A program made the translations under genes and the position numbers. From Muribaculaceae bacterium Isolate-002 (NCI) (GTDB taxonomy: Bacteria > Bacteroidota > Bacteroidia > Bacteroidales > Muribaculaceae), in assembly GCA_004102805.1 (NCBI GenBank), contig SCEG01000018.1, positions 1-53,359 on the forward strand: a DNA stretch of 53,359 nt, read 5' to 3'. Positions 17,970 to 25,827 of this stretch are shown piece by piece (the first letter of the stretch is position 1; each line of letters opens with the position of its first letter). A model generated the notes under the pieces. The model saw only the letters and a list, made by a program, of their open reading frames with translations. It was not told where the DNA came from and made no database searches.

Positions 17970-18027
17970 GCCAACGGATTGATTATCGGACATTTACCTC
18001 GGACGCACACGAGCCGTGCGTCCCTAC
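17970..18027. repeat. Dispersed intergenic repeat, copy B of type 1
   Basis: The block contains GTGCCAGCCAACGG and the perfect hairpin GGACGCAC (18001-18008) / GTGCGTCC (18016-18023) with loop ACGAGCC, then CTACAG. It aligns with 12287-12361. Here the hairpin is complete, so this is the better preserved copy. Confidence 0.6.
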
Positions 18028-18094
18028 AGTGAGAAGTTATCATGGAGCTCTTTAGCGGTGTTGCCGGAGGGATTTTTTCTGAGGGTTGTTTATT

Positions 18095-18982
18095 CTATGT
18101 TTTGGGGGATTGGAGGGCTTTGTGGAGGAGGTTGGTGAACTGGTAGTTTTTCAGTCCCCAGCGTGGTGATATGAGCAGCGAGTCGGGAGCCTGTGACACG
18201 AAGCGCTCTATGGCGATGGCGGGGTCGAGCCGGTTGATTATGTCGCAGCAGAGGGATATGTATTGGCCGACGGTGAAATGTGTCAGGGAGATTTCACCTT
18301 TGGCAACCTGAATGGCGAGGCGTGTGCCTTTGATTAGCTGCAACTGATGGAATTTGACTGTTTCGGGGCGGATGTCGTTGATTGCGTCGACGGTGGAGAG
18401 CATCATGTCGCGTGTCTCGCCGGGGAGGCCGAGAATGAAATGCAGGCCGACATCGATGCCGCGCTCACGTGTAGCGGCAACGGCGTCGACGGTTGTCTGC
18501 CATGTGTGGCAGCGGTTGACGAGCTGCAGCGTGGTGTCGTGGGAGCTTTCGGCGCCGTATTCGATTATAACGCGATTGGTGCGGTTGATTTCAGCGAGGG
18601 CGTCGAGGAGCTGTGGTGAAACGCAGTCTGGACGTGTGCCAATAATGATGGCGTCAACACCGTCGACGGCGAGCGCTTCGTTGTAGAGCGCGAGGAGTCG
18701 GGATAGGTCGCCGTGGGTGTTGGTGTAGGACTGGAAGTAGGCGATGTAGCGCATCGCGGGGTATTTGCGGGCGAAGAATGCGCGGGCGTTCTGAAGCTGA
18801 GAGGTGACGGATGTGCCTGCGATGGCGGGGGAAAATGAGTCGTTATTGCAGTATGTGCAGCCGCCGTAGCCGAGCGTGCCGTCACGGTTGGGGCATGAGA
18901 AACCGGCGTTGACGGTGAGTTTCTGCATTTTGCAGGGGAAACGTTCGGCAAGGTAGTCGGCGTAGTCGCGATATAGTTTCAT
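18095..18982 (-). CDS. Radical SAM protein, TIGR01212 (YhcC-like) family
   Basis: 295 aa. The [4Fe-4S]-binding cysteines are C30, C42 and C45 in FSCPNRDGTLGYGGCTYCNN, the TIGR01212 spacing rather than classical CX3CX2C. Further radical SAM beta-strand motifs are IIGTRPDCVSPQLL, VIIEYGAES and DVGLHFILGLPGET. Members are cytoplasmic S-adenosylmethionine enzymes without a firmly known substrate; the E. coli relative is YhcC. The length is typical. The gene is separated from its neighbours by a repeat array upstream, so it is probably transcribed alone. Confidence 0.9.
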   Translation of the reverse strand: MKLYRDYADYLAERFPCKMQKLTVNAGFSCPNRDGTLGYGGCTYCNNDSFSPAIAGTSVTSQLQNARAFFARKYPAMRYIAYFQSYTNTHGDLSRLLALYNEALAVDGVDAIIIGTRPDCVSPQLLDALAEINRTNRVIIEYGAESSHDTTLQLVNRCHTWQTTVDAVAATRERGIDVGLHFILGLPGETRDMMLSTVDAINDIRPETVKFHQLQLIKGTRLAIQVAKGEISLTHFTVGQYISLCCDIINRLDPAIAIERFVSQAPDSLLISPRWGLKNYQFTNLLHKALQSPKT

Positions 18983-19021
18983 TAATTTTGAATGAGAGAG
19001 GAGCCGGGTGTTAACTCTTAT

Positions 19022-19072
19022 TTAAAGTCGTTTTTAAAGTCGTTAAGGTCGCTAAAGTCTTTAAGGTCTTTA
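19022..19072. repeat. Nonamer tandem array, consensus TTAARGTCK
   Basis: Units TTAAAGTCG, TTAAAGTCG, TTAAGGTCG, CTAAAGTCT and TTAAGGTCT occur in tandem, the first two separated by three extra T. The array lies between aroC and the radical SAM gene. The unit matches the one at 12458-12507. Confidence 0.75.
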
Positions 19073-19094
19073 TCGAGAGATGTGGGGGGATTTT

Positions 19095-20177
19095 TCAGAG
19101 GAGGCGGGTGGCTTGGTTGAGAAGGAGGGAGTCGAGTATGACGCAAGCGGCCATTGCCTCTACAATTGGCACGGCACGGGGAAGTACGCAGGGGTCATGG
19201 CGTCCGCGGGCTTTGAGCGTGGCAGGGTTGCCTGCGGCATCGACTGCAGGGACTTCACGGAGGAGCGTGGCAACGGGTTTGAATGCGACGCGGAAGTAAA
19301 TGTCGGCTCCGTTGGATATGCCGCCCTGTATGCCACCGGAATTGTTGGTGAGCGTGGATATGTGACCGTTGTCGGAGACGAATGCGTCGAGCATCTGAGA
19401 ACCGCGTGAGGTGCAGCCGTCGAAGCCCATGCCGTAGTCGAAGCCTTTTGCCGCGTTGATTGAAAGCATGGCAGCCGCAAGGCGTGCCTGAAGCTTGCCG
19501 AACGCGGGGTCACCGAGGCCTACGGGGCATCCTTTTATGACGCATGTGATTATGCCTCCGACGGTGTCGCCCTCGCTTTTGACCTGAGCGATGAGCTGAT
19601 GCATGCGCTCGGCGACAGCGGGGTCGGGGCAACGGACGTCATTGGTGTCGACGAGAGTGAGGTCGAGGTCGGTATATTTTTTGTCAAGAGAGATATCGCC
19701 CACTGCCGATGTGTAGGCAGTGACGGTGATGCCTTTTGAGAGGAGCGCCTGCCTGGCGACAGCGCCGGCGACGACGCGTGATATTGTCTCACGTGCGGAG
19801 GAGCGTCCGCCGCCGCGATGGTCGCGGAGACCGTATTTCGCAGTGTAGGTGTAATCGGCATGCGAGGGGCGGAATATGTCGCGGATGTTGTCGTAGTCGG
19901 AGGAATGCTGGTCGGCATTCTCGACGATAAATCCGACGGGCTGTCCGGTGGTGCGTCCTTCGAAAATGCCGGAGAGTATTCTGACTTTGTCTTTTTCGTC
20001 GCGGGGGGTTACAATTGCCGACTGTCCGGGGCGCCGGCGGTTGAGCTGACGTTGGATTTCGTCGATGTCGAGCGGCATACCTGCTGGCACGCCGTCGATG
20101 ATGCCTCCGACGGCGGGGCCGTGGGATTCGCCGAAAGATGTTATTGTGAATATGTTGCCGAATGTGTTATTGCTCAT
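19095..20177 (-). CDS. aroC: Chorismate synthase
   Basis: 360 aa. Signatures include [20 protein letters not shown] near the N-terminus, [17 protein letters not shown] segment (as [16 protein letters not shown]), the [11 protein letters not shown] region, [13 protein letters not shown] and the C-terminal [19 protein letters not shown]. The enzyme uses reduced FMN to convert 5-enolpyruvylshikimate 3-phosphate to chorismate, the last common step of aromatic amino acid synthesis. Its start overlaps the end of ybaK by 11 nt, suggesting one transcript and translational coupling. No other aro genes are nearby. Confidence 0.97.
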   Translation of the reverse strand: MSNNTFGNIFTITSFGESHGPAVGGIIDGVPAGMPLDIDEIQRQLNRRRPGQSAIVTPRDEKDKVRILSGIFEGRTTGQPVGFIVENADQHSSDYDNIRDIFRPSHADYTYTAKYGLRDHRGGGRSSARETISRVVAGAVARQALLSKGITVTAYTSAVGDISLDKKYTDLDLTLVDTNDVRCPDPAVAERMHQLIAQVKSEGDTVGGIITCVIKGCPVGLGDPAFGKLQARLAAAMLSINAAKGFDYGMGFDGCTSRGSQMLDAFVSDNGHISTLTNNSGGIQGGISNGADIYFRVAFKPVATLLREVPAVDAAGNPATLKARGRHDPCVLPRAVPIVEAMAACVILDSLLLNQATRLL

Positions 20178-20667
20178 TGTCGTTGCGTGTTATGTCGGTG
20201 ACGGTGGCACTGACGTAGTTAATCAAATCGCGGGGGCTTAGCTCGAGCTGGAGGCCGCGGACTCCGGCGCTTACAAAGATTGTGTCGAAGTCGAGAGCTG
20301 ATGTGTGGATAAAGACGGGGAAGCGTTTTTTCATGCCGATTGCTGTGCATCCGCCTCTGATGTAGCCGGTGAGTGGCAGTAGCTCTTTCATTGGTATGAG
20401 GTCGGCTTTCTTTACGGCTGCGGCTTTTGCGGCTTTTTTCAGGTCGACCTCGCAGTTGCCGGGGATGACGCACACGAAGTGTCGCGGGTCGCGGTCGGCT
20501 TCGAGGACGAGGGTTTTGAACACTCGGTTAATATCCTCTCCGAGCTGCTCAGCAACGTGGTCGGCCGCGAGGTTGCTCTCGTCGACCTGATATGGGACGA
20601 GGCGGTAATCGATGCCTGCGCGGTCGAGAAGCCGTGCGGCGTTAGTTTTTTCTATTTTTGCTGTCAT
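20167..20667 (-). CDS. ybaK: YbaK-type aminoacyl-tRNA (Cys-tRNA-Pro) deacylase
   Basis: 166 aa. Family blocks [19 protein letters not shown], the catalytic-lysine segment [29 protein letters not shown] and [20 protein letters not shown] are present. YbaK removes cysteine mischarged onto tRNA-Pro by prolyl-tRNA synthetase. An imperfect promoter (TAACTTCG on the minus strand, 20685-20692) lies just upstream. aroC follows with an 11-nt overlap. Confidence 0.93.
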   Translation of the reverse strand: MTAKIEKTNAARLLDRAGIDYRLVPYQVDESNLAADHVAEQLGEDINRVFKTLVLEADRDPRHFVCVIPGNCEVDLKKAAKAAAVKKADLIPMKELLPLTGYIRGGCTAIGMKKRFPVFIHTSALDFDTIFVSAGVRGLQLELSPRDLINYVSATVTDITRNDNEQ

Positions 20668-20874
20668 GCAGTGATTATTTGATGCGAAGTTACAGAAAAA
20701 AAAGGAGTTTTGTAACTTTTTGGCGCATTTTGTGGTGACAGTGGGTGTAATTTTGCGGGAGAAGAGAAGGTTGAAATTGTTACCATTATTTTTTTTGTTT
20801 ACTGTAACCCAGATTAAATATTTGAGTATGCTCTCGTCGGGATGGCCGAGAGGGGGGGGGCGGGAACTAAAGCG
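20668..20874. other. Non-coding gap upstream of ybaK
   Basis: Together with the hairpin at 20875-20910 this makes a 319-nt gap between ybaK and the OmpA gene. It is AT-rich near ybaK and holds a run of nine G at 20852-20860. No gene, known RNA or strong consensus promoter is visible. Confidence 0.4.
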
Positions 20875-20910
20875 AAAGAAGCCGCGACCCGGATAGGGTG
20901 CGGCTTCTTT
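20875..20910 (-). terminator. Terminator of the OmpA-family gene
   Basis: AAAGAAGCCGC (20875-20885) pairs with GCGGCTTCTTT (20900-20910); inside, ACCC pairs with GGGT leaving the loop GGATA and one bulged base. It sits about 77 nt past the stop of the minus-strand OmpA gene. Confidence 0.8.
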
Positions 20911-20986
20911 GAGAAATTATTAATTATGCTATCTGAAAGTTCAGAATGATAATATTTTCTATGGCTGTCAGCTTCTGCTGCGTTTA

Positions 20987-22147
20987 TTACTTAGCGTCAA
21001 CGGTGCAGATAGCAACGCGGTTCCAGGTGTTCTGGCTGAACATGTCGCCGATACCTTCGCCCTTGGCGTTGATGCGGCTTTCAGCTACGCCTTCTTTAAC
21101 GAGGGCTTTCTTAACAGCGTCAGCACGTTTCTGAGCGAGTTTTTTGTTGAATTCGAGGCTACCGTCTTTAGATGCGTAACCTTTTACGTCAACAGTTGCG
21201 TTGGGATCGTTTTTGAGCTGCTGGGCAACCATGAAGATGTTGGGTTTCTGGTTAGCCTGGATGGTAGAAGAAGCGAGGTTGAAGAATACGTAGTGAACGT
21301 TGTCGAGGTTCTTGACAACTTCAACCACCTGGGGCTTCTTGTTGAGGCAGTCAGCGAGTTTCTGCTCGAGGTCGTTGATTTTCTGCTGGAGGGCAGCTTT
21401 GTCAGCGTTGCAGTTGTTGAGCTGAGCGCGGAGTGAGTTGATTTCAGCATTGAGGGCGGCAACGAGCTCTTCGTCCATGGGAGTAACGACTTTGAAAGAG
21501 TGAGTGCCGTTAGAGTTTTTGAAGTGGTAAGTCACACCAGCTTCCATTTCGATGTAAGCGTGGTTGAGGTTGTACTGAGCTTCGTATCCGAGACCGTTGG
21601 CGTTGATATCGTGGTTGTTCATGTTCCACACGATAGCGGGTTTGATCGAGATGGTCCAAGCTTTAGCTTCTCCGAGGTTGAAGTTGAAATTCAAACCTGC
21701 TTTGTTAGCCCAAGAGTTGCCATCGACACCCTGAACGTGGGGATAGTAGCTGTGGAGCCAGCCTGTACCTGCAACAGCTTCGATTTCGAATGTGCGGGGA
21801 GTGCCTTTATAACCGGCGAATATGTTCATGAGGTTCAATGTACCGAACGCACCAACATACTGGTGGTCAACAGCGGTAGCGCTCTTGAAGCCGGTCCAGC
21901 TTGAAGTGTTGACGGTCCATTCGCCTTCGATACCGAGGCCGAACACGGGAGTGATCTGTTTTTTGAGCTCGAGGCCGAAGATGCCGCGGCAGTTCTGCCA
22001 GAAGCTGTGACCTTTAGCGGGGGTAACTGCACCACCCTTGAGACCGAGTGACCAGTTGTCGCTAAACTTGCTACCTTGCACAGTAACCTGAGCCTGTGCT
22101 GAGATGGCGCCAAGCGCCAAAGCTGCGATAAGGATAATCTTTTTCAT
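20987..22147 (-). CDS. OmpA family outer membrane porin
   Basis: 386 aa. Signal peptide 1-20 (ends AISAQAQ), a beta-barrel of about 190 residues with alternating aromatic strands, a coiled coil rich in Leu/Gln/Asn (about 228-275, ELVAALNAEINSLRAQL), and a C-terminal OmpA peptidoglycan-binding domain (about 285-386) with DVKGYASKDGS and NKKLAQKRADAVKKAL. It anchors the outer membrane to peptidoglycan and may act as a small channel. A near-perfect promoter lies upstream and a strong hairpin downstream; biased codon use suggests high expression, as for the major OmpA of Bacteroidetes. Confidence 0.95.
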   Translation of the reverse strand: MKKIILIAALALGAISAQAQVTVQGSKFSDNWSLGLKGGAVTPAKGHSFWQNCRGIFGLELKKQITPVFGLGIEGEWTVNTSSWTGFKSATAVDHQYVGAFGTLNLMNIFAGYKGTPRTFEIEAVAGTGWLHSYYPHVQGVDGNSWANKAGLNFNFNLGEAKAWTISIKPAIVWNMNNHDINANGLGYEAQYNLNHAYIEMEAGVTYHFKNSNGTHSFKVVTPMDEELVAALNAEINSLRAQLNNCNADKAALQQKINDLEQKLADCLNKKPQVVEVVKNLDNVHYVFFNLASSTIQANQKPNIFMVAQQLKNDPNATVDVKGYASKDGSLEFNKKLAQKRADAVKKALVKEGVAESRINAKGEGIGDMFSQNTWNRVAICTVDAK

Positions 22148-22178
22148 ATTTTAATAGATAACTTAATTAATTTCTACG

Positions 22179-22210
22179 CAAAGATACTTATAATAATTAT
22201 ACTATCAAAA
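22179..22210 (-). promoter_or_regulatory. Strong promoter of the OmpA gene
   Basis: On the minus strand TTTTG (22210-22206), a 19-nt spacer and TATCTTTG (22186-22179) match the Bacteroidetes consensus fully. The leader is about 25 nt. Confidence 0.8.
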
Positions 22211-22321
22211 GTTTTTTAAGTAAATTTTGGCAAATATTGTTATAAAAGGCGGTATTAATTACTATCTATAGTTAAAACGCATTAACAGTCAGATTGTTTA
22301 AAGAAGCATAAAAATAAATGG

Positions 22322-22356
22322 GAATATGCGTTTTTATTAACACTTTTTGCATATTC
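22322..22356 (-). terminator. Possible terminator hairpin after the minus-strand hypothetical gene
   Basis: GAATATGC (22322-22329) is the reverse complement of GCATATTC (22349-22356) with a 19-nt AT-rich loop. It is about 50 nt beyond the stop of the gene at 22403. A weak candidate. Confidence 0.3.
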
Positions 22357-22402
22357 GCGGAATATATACAAGCATATCGAAGAGATGAGGATCGGGCGTG
22401 AG

Positions 22403-22981
22403 TCAGTTGTTTCGAGGGTGGAGGGTTATTGTTGAGACCGCTGCGGAGTGTGTGGAGAGGAGGAACGGCAGAAGAGATGACAGGTTGGCGGGCGGGGTGT
22501 CGGATAACTGCAGTATTATGCGGGTTTCTGCGGGAGATGAGGGGTTGGTGTGAGCTGTGGTGAAGATTATTTTTCTCAACGGCCGGTCGGCGGATGCGGG
22601 GATGTCGAGCGGAGTGTCAATATCGGTTATCAGGGTGTCGATACCTCCCCATCTCGAAGCGGCAGTCTCGAGCAGTGGGGGTAATGACCGGTGAAGAGGT
22701 AGAGAAGATGGGACGAAGAGGGCTCCGTAGGTCTGGGCAAGACGCGAGCCTTCGGTGTAGCCGGAGCATGTGAATGCGTATTTGTGTCCGGGGATGTCGC
22801 GCAGAGCGGCGAGAATTGAGTGCAGAAGAGCGTTATTGCCAACAAGCAGGGCGATGCGTCGCGCGGGGTCGGGATTGGTGTTGGCGGAGCCGGATGGGCG
22901 AGACGAAGACCGTCGCGACATTTTCTGTGTAATGCCGCGACGGTAATCATCCATTTTCTTTTCAAGATAGTTGTCAGCCAT
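22403..22981 (-). CDS. Uncharacterised protein with Rossmann-like (SDR-like) features
   Basis: 192 aa if started at MADNYLEKKMDDYRRG, a conserved-looking beginning; an in-frame ATG nine codons upstream (23008) lacks such character. A basic Ser-rich linker (about 20-40) leads to an alternating beta/alpha region: RRIALLVGNNALLHSILAAL resembles a nucleotide-binding beta-alpha-beta start, but the GxxxGxG motif is degenerate (VGNNALL). Two further strands look like GIDTLITDIDTPLD and LRKIIFTTAH. It may be a divergent short-chain dehydrogenase relative that has lost cofactor binding; no function is claimed. The neighbour at 23018 starts upstream on the same strand, 36 nt from this start. Confidence 0.6.
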   Translation of the reverse strand: MADNYLEKKMDDYRRGITQKMSRRSSSRPSGSANTNPDPARRIALLVGNNALLHSILAALRDIPGHKYAFTCSGYTEGSRLAQTYGALFVPSSLPLHRSLPPLLETAASRWGGIDTLITDIDTPLDIPASADRPLRKIIFTTAHTNPSSPAETRIILQLSDTPPANLSSLLPFLLSTHSAAVSTITLHPRNN

Positions 22982-23017
22982 TTCAATCAATGCATGGATG
23001 GTGAACAAATGCTGTTG

Positions 23018-23980
23018 TCAGAGGCCGAAGGAGAGGGTCGTGTAGTAACGGAGGATGCCGTCGGCTCCTGTTGCGGGCATGTATCGGAGAGTGACGAAGC
23101 GTCCGTCGTTGCCGAACCAGCAGGTCTGCATTCCGTTGGTGGGATATGAGACGCTTACGGGAGCTCCATAAGAGGCAACGAGGCGTGCATAGGCGTCGTT
23201 GTAGCGCATTGTGTCGTAATATGATGTAGAGTAGACAAATTCGCCACGGTCAAGTCCGCGTGAGCCGTAATAGAGCGATGCGTCGGGCCACAGGAGATTC
23301 AGCTGGCTGACGTTGTTGAGATAGACTACGTTGTTGCCGTAGGAGTAGACGTTATATCCGTTGTTGAGCAAATAGCTGAGCGACAGGTCGAGAGCCGAGC
23401 CGAATGTGATGCCGAGCACGGTAGAGAAAGTCGGGTAGAGTCTGCCGGGACGCCAACCGCGCGGTGGGCGCGGGGGAGTCCAGTGGCCGTGGTGCACCGG
23501 ACGATGTGGCGGCGGTGTGGAGTGATGCGGGGGCGCCGGATGGCCGGGGCGGAGCGCTCCGGGACGATGGGCGGAATTATGGCCGGGGTTGTGTCCGGGA
23601 CGGTGGCCGCCATTGTTGTGGTTGCCGTTGTTGCCGGGTCGATGACTGTTGTCATGCCCGGGATTGTGCCCGGGATTGTGGCCGGGGCGCGAGGGTTCGG
23701 GTCGAGAATTGCCGTTGCCGGGCTTGCCGGGCTTGCCGGGTTTGCCCCCGGGGTGTCTGCTGCCGCCTTTGTCATTACCGTTGTTGCCGGGATGTGACGA
23801 GTGTGAACCGTTGGAATGATTACCTGCACGACCACCTGAGCGGTTTCCTGAGTTGCGTCCACGACCTTTGTCGTTCTGACTATGAGAAGGACGTGAGTTT
23901 TTTGCTTCTAACTGAGGGGTAACCAATATGCCACATATCGCAGCTATCGCCAGTATTCTCAATATACGTTTCATAAGCAA
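23018..23980 (-). CDS. Secreted Gly/His/Asn/Pro-rich low-complexity protein
   Basis: 320 aa. A signal peptide (about 1-26; an equally good start is the second Met, at 23974) precedes a long low-complexity region (about 28-165) made of Gly/Asn/Ser, then repeated RPGHNPGH, HRPGNNGNHNNGG and HPAPPHH segments with dozens of His. From about 175 a folded C-terminal domain follows (YPTFSTVLGITFGSALDLSL, then Tyr/Asn-rich strands and an aromatic beta-rich end). The His-rich part could bind metal or act as a spacer in the envelope. I do not recognise a named family; expression and secretion are likely from codon use and signal peptide. Confidence 0.75.
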   Translation of the reverse strand: MLMKRILRILAIAAICGILVTPQLEAKNSRPSHSQNDKGRGRNSGNRSGGRAGNHSNGSHSSHPGNNGNDKGGSRHPGGKPGKPGKPGNGNSRPEPSRPGHNPGHNPGHDNSHRPGNNGNHNNGGHRPGHNPGHNSAHRPGALRPGHPAPPHHSTPPPHRPVHHGHWTPPRPPRGWRPGRLYPTFSTVLGITFGSALDLSLSYLLNNGYNVYSYGNNVVYLNNVSQLNLLWPDASLYYGSRGLDRGEFVYSTSYYDTMRYNDAYARLVASYGAPVSVSYPTNGMQTCWFGNDGRFVTLRYMPATGADGILRYYTTLSFGL

Positions 23981-24089
23981 TCTTCATTAAGAGTATAATG
24001 ATTTGACATGATATGACAGCAGTGGTTTAACAGCCGAATTGTCATTTTGTATAAAAATAACAATTTCAAAAGAAAAAGGGATAACCGAA

Positions 24090-24344
24090 TCAGTCGTTGC
24101 GGGCAACTATCTGCTCAAGGGCGGCGGCGAGCTGGTCGGGACAAGAGGTGGCTTTTGCACCGCATCGGATGCCTTTGAGGCGTCCGATGACCTGGGCGGG
24201 GGTAAGACCGGTGACAAGAGCGGAGATGCCCCGGGTGTTGCCGTGGCAGCCACCAGTAAATGTAACAGAGGAGATTACGCCGTCGGTGAGCTCGATATCG
24301 ATGGCACGCGAGCATGTGCCGGAAGTGGGATAATGATACTTCAT
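24090..24344 (-). CDS. TSCPD domain protein, TIGR03905 family
   Basis: 84 aa. It covers the full TSCPD fold: MKYHYPTSGTCSRAIDIEL, the GGCHGNTRGISALVTG glycine-rich turn, and GIRCGAKATSCPDQLAAAL with the TSCPD signature (here ATSCPDQL). Four cysteines (in GTC, GGC, IRC and SCPD) suggest metal binding. The same module is found at the C-terminus of some class II ribonucleotide reductases; stand-alone members have unknown function. A TATATTTG element lies at 24391-24384 on this strand. Confidence 0.85.
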   Translation of the reverse strand: MKYHYPTSGTCSRAIDIELTDGVISSVTFTGGCHGNTRGISALVTGLTPAQVIGRLKGIRCGAKATSCPDQLAAALEQIVARND

Positions 24345-24383
24345 GATAAGTTAAGCTATAAGTCAGTGTTATGAGTTCGGATA

Positions 24384-24391
24384 CAAATATA
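24384..24391 (-). promoter_or_regulatory. Candidate -7 element of the TSCPD gene
   Basis: Reads TATATTTG on the minus strand, about 40 nt before the ATG at 24344. No clear -33 element is visible. Confidence 0.45.
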
Positions 24392-24509
24392 ATGAAAAAA
24401 TTGCGAGGGACGTGGATTTGAGGTGAAATAATATGCGGCAAGCGGAAAGGATGCGGGAAGGCCGGAGGCAATGATTTTGCGTCATAACCGATTTTTCAAA
24501 GATATTTAT

Positions 24510-24517
24510 TATTTTTG
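24510..24517 (+). promoter_or_regulatory. Candidate -7 element of the sufS operon
   Basis: TATTTTTG matches TAnnTTTG and lies 58 nt before the sufS ATG. The -33 region is weak. Confidence 0.45.
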
Positions 24518-24575
24518 CATTGTTATAATTATAGAGACATTGCAACTCCTCAGGTAAAATATATCTTACGGGATT

Positions 24576-25787
24576 ATGGATATAAATAAAATACGCGAAC
24601 AGTTTCCGATACTTGAACGGAAGGTCAAGGGAAAGGATTTGATATATCTTGACAACACGGCGACATCGCAGACACCGATGTGTGTTGTGGAGGCAATAGA
24701 AAGGATGTACACGACGACGAAAGCGAATGTGCACCGCGGGGTGTCGTCGATATCGCAGGAAGCCACCGACCTGCAGGAGGCTACGCGCCGAAGGGTGGCC
24801 GAATGGATCAACGCCGCATCGGAGCAGGAGATAATCTTCACCCGTGGCACGACGGAAGCGATAAACCTTGTGGCGTCGTCGTTTGGCGATTTTCTGGAAA
24901 ACGGCGATGAAATCATACTGACTGTGATGGAACATCATGCCAATATAGTGCCGTGGCAATTGCTCGGTAGGCGCAAGCGCATCATACTGAGAGTGGTGCC
25001 AATAAATTCACGCGGCGAGCTTGACATGAACGCCTACCGCTCGCTCTTCAACGAGCGCACGAAGTTAGTGTCGGTATGCCATGTGTCGAATGTGCTTGGC
25101 ACTATCAATCCGATAAAGGAGATGATAGCGACCGCACACGGCAACGGAGTGCCGGTGCTTGTTGACGGAGCGCAAGCGATACCACATATCAAGGTCGATG
25201 TCAGAGATCTTGATGCTGATTTCTATGCGTTTTCGGCGCACAAGATGTATGGCCCGACAGGCATCGGTGTGCTTTACGGCAAGAAGAAGTGGCTTGAGAT
25301 GATGCCACCGTATCAGGGAGGGGGCGAGATGATAGCCAATGTAAGTTTCGAGCACACGACATGGGCCGAGCTGCCGTTCAAATTCGAGGCAGGGACACCT
25401 GATTTCGTGGGTATCGCGGCACTTGACAAGGCGATAGATTTCATAGAGGAAACCGGATACGAAAATATTGCAGCCCATGAGCACCGGCTTCTGGCCTACA
25501 CGACCGAGCGGATGATGCGTATACCCGGCATGAGGATATTCGGCACAGCGGATGACAAGTCGGCGGTCATTTCTTTTCTTATAGGCAACGAGCACCACTA
25601 TGACATAGGGATGCTGCTTGACACCCAGGGCATTGAAGTGAGAACCGGACACCACTGCGCCCAGCCGCTGATGCATGCGCTGGGGATAGAGGGGACGGTG
25701 AGGGCATCGTTTGCGGTGTATAACACAATAGAAGAGGCCGACCGGTTTATCGCGGCTCTGGAGCGTGTGGCCGCAATGCTTGAATAA
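24576..25787 (+). CDS. sufS: Cysteine desulfurase SufS (class V aminotransferase fold)
   Basis: 403 aa. PLP is bound by K223 in SAHKMYGPTG; the upstream EHHANIVPWQLL and VLVDGAQAIPH blocks are typical. The catalytic, sulfur-accepting cysteine is C361 in RTGHHCAQPLM, the group II (SufS/CsdA) arrangement. It releases sulfur from cysteine as persulfide for Fe-S cluster assembly. Unusually, no sufB, sufC, sufD, sufE or sufU gene is adjacent; tilS, 40 nt downstream, acts on tRNA rather than Fe-S clusters. The rest of the SUF machinery is presumably elsewhere. Confidence 0.92.
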   Translation: MDINKIREQFPILERKVKGKDLIYLDNTATSQTPMCVVEAIERMYTTTKANVHRGVSSISQEATDLQEATRRRVAEWINAASEQEIIFTRGTTEAINLVASSFGDFLENGDEIILTVMEHHANIVPWQLLGRRKRIILRVVPINSRGELDMNAYRSLFNERTKLVSVCHVSNVLGTINPIKEMIATAHGNGVPVLVDGAQAIPHIKVDVRDLDADFYAFSAHKMYGPTGIGVLYGKKKWLEMMPPYQGGGEMIANVSFEHTTWAELPFKFEAGTPDFVGIAALDKAIDFIEETGYENIAAHEHRLLAYTTERMMRIPGMRIFGTADDKSAVISFLIGNEHHYDIGMLLDTQGIEVRTGHHCAQPLMHALGIEGTVRASFAVYNTIEEADRFIAALERVAAMLE

Positions 25788-25827
25788 AACAAGAGGCGGT
25801 GTCTCATAATAAAGGCGCAGAAGAGAA

